Below, piece after piece: positions 18,401 through 25,286 of a DNA stretch of 64,000 nt. Made by a program: the position numbers and the translations under genes. Under the pieces are notes generated by a model, which did not search any database, was not told the origin of the DNA, and was given only the letters and a program-made list of their open reading frames with translations. Position 1 is the stretch's first letter; every line of letters begins with the position of its first letter. This stretch comes from Algibacter miyuki (GTDB lineage: Bacteria > Bacteroidota > Bacteroidia > Flavobacteriales > Flavobacteriaceae): the NCBI RefSeq assembly GCF_042427745.1, contig NZ_JBHMFA010000001.1; one strand, given 5' to 3'.

Positions 18401-18588
18401 TCGAAAGCACCATCAAAATCGGTAGAAGCTCCTTTTGATGTATTTTTTACAATAACATTTACTCCAGGAATAGGAATGTTATCTGTGGCAGACACTACGG
18501 TACCTTTAAGAACCCTTTTGTCTTGCGCAAAAACTGTAATACTAAACAGTAATATTACAATAAGTGTAAGTTTGTTTGTCAAATTCAT
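15475..18588 (-). CDS. SusC/RagA-family TonB-linked outer-membrane transporter
   Basis: The 1037-residue TonB-dependent transporter has a signal peptide (about 1-21), a carboxypeptidase-regulatory-like domain (about 26-105), a plug (about 110-225, with DEVVVIGYGTQKKSHVTGAV and the SusC signature GVGSM plus PLIVVDGI), and a long C-terminal barrel ending LGLNLDF. It would import alginate oligosaccharides captured by SusD. It is first in the susC-susD-PKD-PL7 operon. A TATATTTG box with two TGGTnnACCA sites lies at 18881-18909, giving a leader of about 300 nt with several hairpins. Confidence 0.95.
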   Translation of the reverse strand: MNLTNKLTLIVILLFSITVFAQDKRVLKGTVVSATDNIPIPGVNVIVKNTSKGASTDFDGAFEIQVAAGDVLQVSYIGFVSQTIIVANQTSLNIALEEDLAKLDEVVVIGYGTQKKSHVTGAVSKVVNDDLDQIAVSRVDDALIGQVSGVNIQATDGEAGAAPTITIRGVGSMAGDSTPLIVVDGIIVSSSFLGSLNMNDVESFEILKDAASSSIYGSKGSNGIIMITMKSGVAGKTRVNYSTFTGMKTARQSDAYGFTTQGWADMQMQENGVISQYTQAQLQIGTDRSWQDVFFESGVIKNHSLSLRGGNEKTKFTISMNYSEDEGVMLVDNYKKIGTRIKVDSKLNDKFSVGATISPSYTNRRRFSENIHNVARHQPWLPIYHTEQSLQYVDPNGAYPDLAIGDYARQDHFTIFDLDGDGEINDILTNIGNSNNANPYARITERDRTDKKFQMYGNLYGQYKITDDLSFKSSLSASYNDTKRIDYMGTQARENITDAYMEEISQKENYIIFDNFFNYDKSFGKHDLGLVAGVSIESRNFFYSGFKGTGYTNDIVQQITNATSIAEYDGFEWQKRGISYVSRLTYAYDNKYLASLSMRRDGSSIFGSDFQYGNFPAASVGWNIAKEDFLQDSNVVSNLKFRLSYGVTGNDRLNTGAVDQDANGSSTTLNTDNILVDYYPHLALLGASGNSYSVDGTITAGISPVNIANPQLKWERLVEINPGIDFGFANNRITGSVDWYQRTSDQLLLDNPISVTTGFKGALVNLGEVKNEGWELELRTKNITGEKFRWSSTLIATTNKNELVDFADSDGQITSLDPSRPAEWINLEGQPISQYYGYVVDKEIPIEYRDRPYRHVGAESGLVYVKDLNGDGVLDEEDKTVLGNPYPELIWSLTNEFNIGDFDFSFMFQGSHGAEVRNIADHYLFSNNNNRTIAADTPDQEFLVDKYFTNSIVQDASYIALRNVNIGYNFPSAALERFKISGLRVYATGQNLIYKTADNYTGWNPEAVDKTSPTQYGYQRGGSPIYRTISLGLNLDF

Positions 18589-18642
18589 AATTGGTTTAGT
18601 TTAATTTTTATTTGGCTTGGAATTTTACTCCAACATTAACTG

Positions 18643-18808
18643 AACACTTTAATGTTCAAAAAAACTTGATTACTTTAAGAGACATTTAACTCTTAAAGCA
18701 ACCCTAAAAACAACACGAACTACTGTAATCTTTGTAATTTTGTAGAACACATGTTTTTATTACTGTAATGGCATGTTATAATTTACTTCCCTCCTAAAAG
18801 AAGTAAAT
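18643..18808 (-). other. Structured leader region of susC
   Basis: Three inverted repeats are visible: GAACA/TGTTC in 18643-18658; CTTTAAGAG (18673-18681) with CTCTTAAAG (18690-18698), a 9-bp perfect stem with an 8-nt loop; and ATTTACTTC (18781-18789) with GAAGTAAAT (18800-18808), a 9-bp stem whose loop on the mRNA reads TTTTAGGAGG. No reading frame is convincing here. A regulatory leader is possible, but no known riboswitch was recognised. Confidence 0.4.
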
Positions 18809-18813
18809 CAAGT

Positions 18814-18848
18814 AAAAAAGGATGGGCGCACACCCGTCCTTTTTTTTA
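18814..18848 (-). terminator. Terminator-like hairpin downstream of the susC promoter
   Basis: GGATGGG and CCCGTCC (one G-U) around a 6-nt loop, flanked by an A run and a T run, form a strong terminator on either strand. On the minus strand it ends PL17-kdgF read-through, but it also lies downstream of the predicted susC promoter at 18902-18909 and so would be part of the susC leader. Confidence 0.65.
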
Positions 18849-18880
18849 TATATTATCTAAAGCTATACAACTCTAAAATT

Positions 18881-18909
18881 TGGTTGACCAGATTGGTTTA
18901 CCAAATATA
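18881..18909 (-). promoter_or_regulatory. susC promoter -7 box with two tandem TGGTnnACCA operators
   Basis: On the minus strand TATATTTG (18909-18902) is followed by TGGTAAACCA (18903-18894) and TGGTCAACCA (18890-18881), the two palindromes starting 13 bp apart. A consensus -33 box is not seen at the expected place, unlike the two sister promoters, so this promoter may be weaker or need an activator. Confidence 0.7.
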
Positions 18910-19046
18910 TACAAAATTTTGTTAATTATAGCCTTTTGATAAATTTTAACTAAATAATACTGAAATCACCTTTCATAAATCCCTTACTAACAGCCACTAG
19001 AAGCTACTAGACTTTAACTTTTAGAATGGTTCAGATATTTTTTTAA

Positions 19047-19421
19047 TTATGATTTATCTCCAAAATAAGACACACCATCACCACTTAAAAAATCTTCTCT
19101 TACCGGGCTAAATGTATCAATTAGTTCACCTGCTTCCAGACAAACAGCACTATGCATTAAATTAGGCTCAATATACACACCATCTCCTGCTTCTACAATT
19201 TGCTTTACTCCATCAATTTCAAATTCAAATTTACCTGAAGCACAAAAAGTAGCTTGCGTATGGAAATGTTGATGCGGAGAACCTAAAGCTCCTGTCTCAA
19301 ATTTCACTCTTACCATCATTATTTGGTTATCGTAACCTAAAAACTTTCTTGAAACTCCTCCTCCAAGCTCTTCCCATTCCATGTTTTTTGTGATGACGTA
19401 CTTTTCACTAAATCGATTCAT
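19047..19421 (-). CDS. kdgF: KdgF-type cupin, unsaturated uronate linearisation
   Basis: This 124-residue single-domain cupin carries a metal-binding cluster PHQHFHTQ (49-56) and a second conserved histidine at LMHSAV (H90), as in KdgF proteins that open 4,5-unsaturated monouronates to the linear keto form DEH. This makes the product of PL17 available to the DEH reductase. It is cytosolic by lack of a signal sequence. The gene follows PL17 by 81 nt with a small hairpin between, and the pair share one operator-controlled promoter. Cupins are generic by sequence; placement beside PL17 in an alginate locus is what makes the call secure. Confidence 0.9.
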   Translation of the reverse strand: MNRFSEKYVITKNMEWEELGGGVSRKFLGYDNQIMMVRVKFETGALGSPHQHFHTQATFCASGKFEFEIDGVKQIVEAGDGVYIEPNLMHSAVCLEAGELIDTFSPVREDFLSGDGVSYFGDKS

Positions 19422-19457
19422 TTTTTTTTGTTTTTATAATTTATTTAATCCTACTAA

Positions 19458-19488
19458 AACAAGAATATCGTAAAGTATCATTCTTGTT
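19458..19488 (-). other. Hairpin between PL17 and kdgF
   Basis: AACAAGAAT (19458-19466) pairs with ATTCTTGTT (19480-19488), followed on the minus strand by TTTTAG. It is a weak terminator or an intercistronic stem that would reduce kdgF relative to PL17. Confidence 0.45.
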
Positions 19489-19502
19489 GTTTATTCTTGA
19501 AT

Positions 19503-21794
19503 TTAATTTAACGCTTTTAAAGTAAAAGCACCTGTCCATGCTAATGCTTTTCCATTTATAGTTAATTGGTGTTCCGAGTCTGGATCATTATCTAAATTCG
19601 AAATCACAAATATTTGTTTCTTATCATTATCTGTTTCAATTTCAACAGCCGTATACGCATCAGAATCGAAAACAACATCCATTTGTTTTACGTGACTATA
19701 AGCATTAACTGCAAATTCTGAAACCGCACTATACGCACCATGAGATTCTACCACCGATGCGAAAACTGTGTTTTTAGCGTTCTTTTTTCTGATGATAAAA
19801 CCAGGTTCGTTTCTTAAGTTATAATCCTTGTCATTAGCGCCAATTTTTGCTAAAATCAACTCATCTCCTTTTGAAGTTGCCGATGTTACGGAATAAAACT
19901 TACCATTAAGCAACCAGTTTAGTTTCGCGTTACTGCCGTCTGAAACACCTTCGGCTTCTTTGTATAAATGTTGGTAACCGTTAGATTTCCCGAAAACCGT
20001 TGGCGTATTTAATTTTTCATAATCGAAACTGGTTTGCATAATTTGTCCTAAATAATAGAAAGGCAAATCATATTGATTGCTATTATCCGATACCACTTTC
20101 ATAATATCTAACAAGTATGGTTTGCTATAGCTGTCATCAGTTATAAAAACCATAGTACGTTGCATTTTTGTTCCTGGATATGCATTGTTTTCTTTAGCAC
20201 TAGCCACTTGAAGTTTTGGATTAGAAACATCGAAAACATACTTTTCAGAATGATGCGTACTTCCTATTTCATATTTACCTTGAAAATGTGACGTTTCATT
20301 CTGAACCAATGTATTGTGAGCAATAGATTGTTTGGCCCAAGTTTTATTTTCTTTTAAATAATTTCCACCGCCTTTTTGTTCAATATTTACATAACGTGCT
20401 AGGCCATAATCTTGCGCTACTTCCTCTCCATCTTCATATAAAGAATACGATAATTTATCGTAATGTCCATGACTTAAACCTTGCGCTGCATATTTAAAAA
20501 CAACTTCTAAATTATCGCTTCTTAAAATACCGACAGCACCTTCGTCTCCGTTTGGACCATCGCTAAGTTCTACCGATTTCTTTTCAAATGGTTTCTCTAA
20601 TCCGTCCTTAAGACCTAAAGCAATACTTAAACCAGTATCATCCAAAACCACACGATCTTGTTTTTTTGCAATACTCAATAATCCTGGGTTTTTACCGCCA
20701 TAATAATAAGCAATATCAACAGCTGTAACCACTGCACTCGTGTAGTAACTCATCCCTTTTTGACCATCATTTAACGGAAAGAAATCACCATTAGCATCAC
20801 TTAAATTTAAAAGCGCATCTACTGCTTTGATTAACACACCATCTTTGTATTCAAAAATCTTCATTTCCGGCTTTACATTCTCAAGTGCTTCAGCAAAAAT
20901 TAAAAATGGATACATGGCATAACGTTGGTAATAGGGACCTTCAGTATAATAACCATCTGGAGAAAAAGGTTCATCCAAATTACCATAAAAGCCTAATTTC
21001 TGTCCTTCAACTTTTATAAAACCACCATCATCATCCTTCATTCCTACTTTTAAATTATCGGTTTCCAAACCTTCCAAAGCATCTTTTAACAACGCATCAT
21101 TATCCATAACTAAAGCAATCATTCCAACCGCAACATTTCCCCAAGTACTATGGTTGTGCACGCGATTAAAAAACTGCGGATTTCCTTCTGAAATAAATTT
21201 TGCAAACGGAACAAATAAATCTTTTTCAAAAAGTTCACGATCTTCGGCACTTAACCAATCGTAAACACAATCGTAAGCCTGTGCAGTATAAACCAACCAA
21301 TTAGAATCATTCAAACATTGCCAAAATAATTTACCGCGTGCATACGAACGTGTTTGTGGGTGCACTGGTAAAGTTGGGTATAATTTAGCATAAGCCATAA
21401 GCATGTCTCGCACATAAACAGCATACTTTTCATCATCTAAAATTTGAAAGAGTACACCTGCTTTTTGCATCATTATAAAATTAAGCTTGTGGCGCGAATG
21501 TGTGTAACCACCAGAATAATCTTTAGGAATAGGCACCTCGATACCCAATTCAATTTCGGCATCGACTTCCGCTTTTGTTTCTGCTAAACTCTTATCGAAA
21601 ATAGGAACCGTCCCTAAATGTTTACGAATTTCTTTAACGCCATTTTTGGTAAGCACTAAATTAGGGTGACCGCCATCGGCTTCTGTAGAAGCAACATCTT
21701 CGGTTTGATTCGATTCTTGTTCTTTGCAAGATATCAAGCCTAGAAATAATACGCTAAAAAGTACAGGAATTACTATTTTGTTTGTCAACTTCAT
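19503..21794 (-). CDS. PL17 oligoalginate lyase, exo-acting lipoprotein
   Basis: This 763-residue enzyme releases unsaturated monouronate from alginate oligomers. A lipobox with C23 (FLGLISCKE) anchors it to a membrane, facing the periplasm or surface. The N-terminal alpha/alpha toroid (about 45-350) contains the expected catalytic Asn-His pair in VHNHSTWGN (N214, H215) and the tyrosine-rich YYTEGPYYQRYAM (282-294). The C-terminal heparinase II/III-like beta-sandwich (about 400-700) includes GLSHGHYDKLSYSLYEDG with zinc-type histidines. Length and order match Alg17-type enzymes. It heads the PL17-kdgF unit and has a good promoter with tandem operators 137 nt upstream. Confidence 0.95.
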   Translation of the reverse strand: MKLTNKIVIPVLFSVLFLGLISCKEQESNQTEDVASTEADGGHPNLVLTKNGVKEIRKHLGTVPIFDKSLAETKAEVDAEIELGIEVPIPKDYSGGYTHSRHKLNFIMMQKAGVLFQILDDEKYAVYVRDMLMAYAKLYPTLPVHPQTRSYARGKLFWQCLNDSNWLVYTAQAYDCVYDWLSAEDRELFEKDLFVPFAKFISEGNPQFFNRVHNHSTWGNVAVGMIALVMDNDALLKDALEGLETDNLKVGMKDDDGGFIKVEGQKLGFYGNLDEPFSPDGYYTEGPYYQRYAMYPFLIFAEALENVKPEMKIFEYKDGVLIKAVDALLNLSDANGDFFPLNDGQKGMSYYTSAVVTAVDIAYYYGGKNPGLLSIAKKQDRVVLDDTGLSIALGLKDGLEKPFEKKSVELSDGPNGDEGAVGILRSDNLEVVFKYAAQGLSHGHYDKLSYSLYEDGEEVAQDYGLARYVNIEQKGGGNYLKENKTWAKQSIAHNTLVQNETSHFQGKYEIGSTHHSEKYVFDVSNPKLQVASAKENNAYPGTKMQRTMVFITDDSYSKPYLLDIMKVVSDNSNQYDLPFYYLGQIMQTSFDYEKLNTPTVFGKSNGYQHLYKEAEGVSDGSNAKLNWLLNGKFYSVTSATSKGDELILAKIGANDKDYNLRNEPGFIIRKKNAKNTVFASVVESHGAYSAVSEFAVNAYSHVKQMDVVFDSDAYTAVEIETDNDKKQIFVISNLDNDPDSEHQLTINGKALAWTGAFTLKALN

Positions 21795-21910
21795 TGTTCT
21801 TTATTTGAAATAATTCGTAAATCTAATTTCTATAACTTGCTACCAATTTATGTCACTCTAAAAAGAAATTATTACTTCTGAATTTTATTTTATTTCTAAA
21901 CACAGCTAAT

Positions 21911-21962
21911 TGGTAAACCAAACTGGTTGACCAAATATAAACATATTTCTTAGTCAACCAAA
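21911..21962 (-). promoter_or_regulatory. PL17-kdgF promoter with tandem TGGTnnACCA operators
   Basis: On the minus strand TTTG (21962-21959), a 19-nt spacer and TATATTTG (21939-21932) form a consensus promoter. TGGTCAACCA (21933-21924) and TGGTTTACCA (21920-21911) follow at 13-bp spacing, the first overlapping the -7 box. A degenerate third site (TGGTTGACTA, 21960-21951) overlaps the -33 box. Confidence 0.82.
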
Positions 21963-22028
21963 ACAATAATTGATAATTTAGCGATTTTAACAATCTAAAA
22001 CTAACAATTTACAAAAATTAAAGCCAGA

Positions 22029-22230
22029 TTATTCTCCATTGAAAACACCAATCTTTCGAGGATTAAGTAATTTCGTTTGTGTTTCATTTCCCTTTTTATA
22101 GAAACTCGCATACCCTTTACAGTTAAAGATCGCGGTTTAAATAACACCTACAGAAGGAAAAACTCTAGCATAAACCATTATAGTTAGCAACAAAAAAAAC
22201 AGCATTAAAATTAACTTTTTTAAACTTCAT
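22029..22230 (-). pseudogene. Remnant of a small secreted protein gene
   Basis: In the gap between PL6 and PL17, minus strand, an ATG at 22230 begins MKFKKVNF, and a second frame from 22205 reads MLFFLLLTIMVYARVFPSVG, a signal-peptide-like stretch that stops at once. A third frame (22136-22029) then reads IFNCKGYASFYKKGNETQ and ends NPRKIGVFNGE before TAA. The composition is protein-like, but the pieces are in different frames, suggesting a gene reduced by deletion and frameshifts. The family of the parent gene was not recognised. It has no clear promoter and lies 83 nt after the PL6 stop. Confidence 0.45.
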
Positions 22231-22313
22231 ATAGAATAAACACATTAAATGGATTTTGAAGTATAAAACAAGTTCTTAATACTGTTTTACAATTATTTTA
22301 AACAAATACTGAA

Positions 22314-24629
22314 TTAATACATCAGCTTCATTTTTAGATTTTCCTCACTTTTTATACTTCCTGAATTATTGAAGGTATTATCAGCTGCATAGTTTTCTTT
22401 TGCTCCCCACAGCATAGAAACTAATTCTACCGGATTATTTGTGAACGTATTATTATTAATATTAACATACACAATACCACGATGGTTTAACAACATGCCA
22501 TTTTTCTCTTTGGCACCACAGTTTGTAAATGTGCTGTTTGAAACTAATAGATTTCCACCAATAGTAGACTCATCATAACCACCACGATAATAATCGATCA
22601 CATTTTGCTTAATAGCATTAAACGTGCAGTTTTCTACGGTTAAGTATTCTGTATTGTAATCGCCTTTATCATTAATTTCTTCAGATAATTCTATACCATT
22701 TTCACAGTTTGAAAAATTAGAATTCTCAAACGTAATACGCTCGGCAAACGATTGTTTATACACTTTTAAAATATAATTGAATTCACTAATATCACAACCA
22801 GAAACCGTTAAACCAAAATGGTTAGACATGTTTTCCTTCAAACTTGCAAAAGCATAATTAGTGTTATTTCCTACTAACACCACATCTTTCAAAGTCAATA
22901 ACCCTTTTGGATTTAAAGCAAATAACGGTGTGTTTTCTTCTCCAGAGAAAATAATTTGTGATTTCCCTTTTTCTTTAGATTGAATGGTGATGCTTTTGTT
23001 GATCTCTATAGATTTTGAAATTTGAAAAACACCCGAATCTAAAGCAATAATATCACCATTTTGAGCCCCGTTAATTTTAGATTGAAGTTCTTCTGCATTA
23101 GCAACAGCAAATGTATTTGCTTCTTTAGCTTCTATTACGTTAGAATACCAGCTCGCACCATACTTCGATTTATCTAAAATATTAGGATCTGGCATATCGG
23201 CATTTACAAAAGCTCCAATTGTATTTTTACCTACTCTTGAGTTTCCTAATAAATCCTTCGTTATAGTATTAAATTCAAAACCTACATAAGGCGTTATTTC
23301 ACTTGGTACACCTACCGGAATTGATATATTTTCAGAAACTTTTTTCAACTCTAATTTAGCATTCTGCAAACCACCTTTATAATCCTTAAACTTGACGTTT
23401 TTATTATTGATAACGTTACTTTTGAAAAGTACACCATCAGCTTTATCATGTTCAACAACTGGCAATAAATCGCCTTTTGTGTTATAAATAATATTGTTTG
23501 CAACAACCGTTCTAATAGGTCTTGCTGAACGAATTTCCGACTTCGGTAACACATCAGATTGCGCAATGTTAGTACCAACACCAAATTGCCAAGGTGATTT
23601 ACAATCTACATAAGTATTATAAGCCACCACAACATCGGTAACTTGATTATATCTATTTAATGGCGATTTTGGTATACCATTCATAACCGCTAGTGGGCTT
23701 CGGAAGTTTTCTCCAATAATATTATAGAAATAATTATTTACAACCCAATGCCCTGTATTTACAAGTCTTATTCCTCCATAGTTTTTATTCTTACCATCTC
23801 CAATAAAATAATTACCGTCAATAACAGCATAATTACCATGACGAGTTACCACAGAACCTTCACTTTTATAGAATACATTATTTCTAATTTCATTGAAATT
23901 GGTTTTACTAGAAATTATTTCCACCTCTCCATTACACTCTTCAAATAAATTATTGGCAATAGTAGTATTACTTGGTGACATCGATGTAAAACTACTCCCC
24001 AGTTGAATAGATTCTCCTCTAGCCCCACCTTTTCTTGGTCTTGGACCAAAATGATTGTTTACAATTTGATGAAAGTTTCTAATACTTTGGTTACCTTTTA
24101 AATCGACTCTAAGTGTGGGTCCTCCATTCGTTTTACCTGCGATATAACAATGATCTACTTGGTTATGTTTTCCATAAAGCTGAATCCAAAGATCATCTTT
24201 ATCGCGTTCTTTTTGGTTGTAATCTAAAATCACGCAATTGGTCACTCTAGAATAGTTGGCAACTTCTTCTTCACTTGTTCTGAATGCAATAACGTTTTCA
24301 GTTGGCGTATATCCATTCCTAAAATACAAGCCTTCTACAATTAAGTAATTTCCGGCAATTTCTAAATTAGAAACCCCCTCAATAAATACTTGACCTGGCG
24401 TTTCTGCCCTTAAACTAATTGGAGCTTCTTCAGTGCCTTCTCCTATTAACTTTATTTCAACATTTTCCCAAACACCGTTTGCTAAAATAATATCGTCTCC
24501 GGCCTTTACATTTTTGATAGCCTCGTACAATTCATCATTGGTTTTCACTAAAACACCTGTATTATCAACTTTCTTATCACAAGAAAAACACAATACCACT
24601 ACAGTTAAAAGACAAAACAACTTATTCAT
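22314..24629 (-). CDS. PL6 alginate lyase (chondroitinase B-like), lipoprotein
   Basis: With the ATG at 24629 the product is 771 residues and starts as a lipoprotein (MNKLFCLLTVVVLCFSC, C17), a better N-terminus than the in-frame ATG ten codons upstream. The first part (about 25-390) is the PL6 parallel beta-helix with RGESIQLG, the catalytic lysine in IISSKTNFNEIRNN (K242) and the catalytic arginine in VVTRHGNY (R263). A second beta-helix (about 490-771, beginning AEELQSKINGAQNGDI) makes it a two-domain PL6. It degrades alginate or its oligomers near the membrane. No promoter is seen in the 77 nt before it; a terminator hairpin lies there, and the only operator-controlled promoter is ahead of the small upstream gene. 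Confidence 0.92.
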   Translation of the reverse strand: MNKLFCLLTVVVLCFSCDKKVDNTGVLVKTNDELYEAIKNVKAGDDIILANGVWENVEIKLIGEGTEEAPISLRAETPGQVFIEGVSNLEIAGNYLIVEGLYFRNGYTPTENVIAFRTSEEEVANYSRVTNCVILDYNQKERDKDDLWIQLYGKHNQVDHCYIAGKTNGGPTLRVDLKGNQSIRNFHQIVNNHFGPRPRKGGARGESIQLGSSFTSMSPSNTTIANNLFEECNGEVEIISSKTNFNEIRNNVFYKSEGSVVTRHGNYAVIDGNYFIGDGKNKNYGGIRLVNTGHWVVNNYFYNIIGENFRSPLAVMNGIPKSPLNRYNQVTDVVVAYNTYVDCKSPWQFGVGTNIAQSDVLPKSEIRSARPIRTVVANNIIYNTKGDLLPVVEHDKADGVLFKSNVINNKNVKFKDYKGGLQNAKLELKKVSENISIPVGVPSEITPYVGFEFNTITKDLLGNSRVGKNTIGAFVNADMPDPNILDKSKYGASWYSNVIEAKEANTFAVANAEELQSKINGAQNGDIIALDSGVFQISKSIEINKSITIQSKEKGKSQIIFSGEENTPLFALNPKGLLTLKDVVLVGNNTNYAFASLKENMSNHFGLTVSGCDISEFNYILKVYKQSFAERITFENSNFSNCENGIELSEEINDKGDYNTEYLTVENCTFNAIKQNVIDYYRGGYDESTIGGNLLVSNSTFTNCGAKEKNGMLLNHRGIVYVNINNNTFTNNPVELVSMLWGAKENYAADNTFNNSGSIKSEENLKMKLMY

Positions 24630-24658
24630 AAAAAAACATATTTTTACTAATTTAAACA

Positions 24659-24695
24659 AAAAAGAAGGCCTCTTTAGGAAAAAGACCTTCTTTTT
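24659..24695. terminator. Terminator hairpin between the small gene and PL6
   Basis: AAAAAGAAGG (24659-24668) pairs with CCTTCTTTTT (24686-24695), and TCTTT/AAAGA extends the stem. U runs exist on both strands. For minus-strand transcription it sits 30 nt ahead of the PL6 start codon. Confidence 0.75.
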
Positions 24696-24706
24696 AAAAC
24701 AACTAA

Positions 24707-24958
24707 CTACTCAACTACTAATTTATTAATGAAGCTCTTTTCTGAAGCGATTATATTTATAGCATAAACACTTTTCGACAAGCTTGATATATCTAACTTA
24801 CTATTTAACAAATTCGTTTTTAAAGCCATGCATTTACTAGCAACATGACTCCCATTTAATGAGATAACATGTGTAGCTTTAAAATTTATTTCAGCATGAA
24901 CTTGATAAAATCCTGAAACTGCCGCTAACAAAAATGTAAAAAGTTCCTTTTTTTTCAC
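24707..24958 (-). CDS. Signal peptide joined to a truncated T9SS sorting tail
   Basis: This 83-residue protein has a signal peptide (about 1-22, ending YQVHA) followed almost directly by a region resembling the second half of a type A T9SS sorting domain: THVISLNGSHVA, then KLDISSLSKSVYAIN and a final NKLVVE. The usual YPNP segment and any passenger domain are missing. The gene sits under the best operator-equipped promoter of the locus (three tandem TGGTnnACCA sites) and is followed by its own terminator. The simplest reading is the in-frame collapse of a secreted enzyme gene, leaving signal and tail. A deliberate small secreted protein or a leader peptide for PL6 are alternatives. The start ATG at 24958 fits the promoter. 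Confidence 0.6.
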   Translation of the reverse strand: MKKKELFTFLLAAVSGFYQVHAEINFKATHVISLNGSHVASKCMALKTNLLNSKLDISSLSKSVYAINIIASEKSFINKLVVE

Positions 24959-24987
24959 AATCGTTTAGTTTGGTTTAGGGTTTTCAC

Positions 24988-25052
24988 TGGAAAACCACAT
25001 TGGTTTACCAGTTTGGTTTTCCAAATATATGCATATTTTGGTCTTATCCAAA
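24988..25052 (-). promoter_or_regulatory. Promoter with three tandem TGGTnnACCA operators
   Basis: On the minus strand TTTG (25052-25049), 19 nt and TATATTTG (25029-25022) form a consensus promoter. Three palindromes follow at exact 13-bp spacing: TGGAAAACCA (25023-25014), TGGTAAACCA (25010-25001) and TGGTTTTCCA (24997-24988). It drives the small gene and, by read-through, possibly PL6. Confidence 0.82.
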
Positions 25053-25286
25053 TTTTTTTAACACAAAATATTATGAATACGCATTATTTTTAACGAAAAA
25101 TGATAAAAACTCAAAAGAATAGATCTTTTCTAATAAGAAAATACAGATATCTGTATATTTACAAGTTATTTTTTAAATTGAAGATGGCATTGCTTAGCAC
25201 ATTAAAAATGCGAACTAAAAACATAATTATAAATGCTAGTGAAGTAACAAATTAATAAAAGCACCTGTTTACTAGAAGCTTATATC
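25053..25286. other. Intergenic stretch with a 16-bp palindrome
   Basis: Together with the promoter above this makes a 328-nt gap between coding genes. It holds one perfect palindrome, ATACAGAT mirrored by ATCTGTAT (25141-25156), which could be a further regulator site upstream of the promoter. No gene or clear terminator for the outer-membrane protein gene ending at 27413 (stop at 25287) was found. Confidence 0.4.

Noticed and set aside
18589..18880. Known riboswitch in the susC leader
   Set aside because: Hairpins are present, but no conserved core of a known riboswitch class was recognised.
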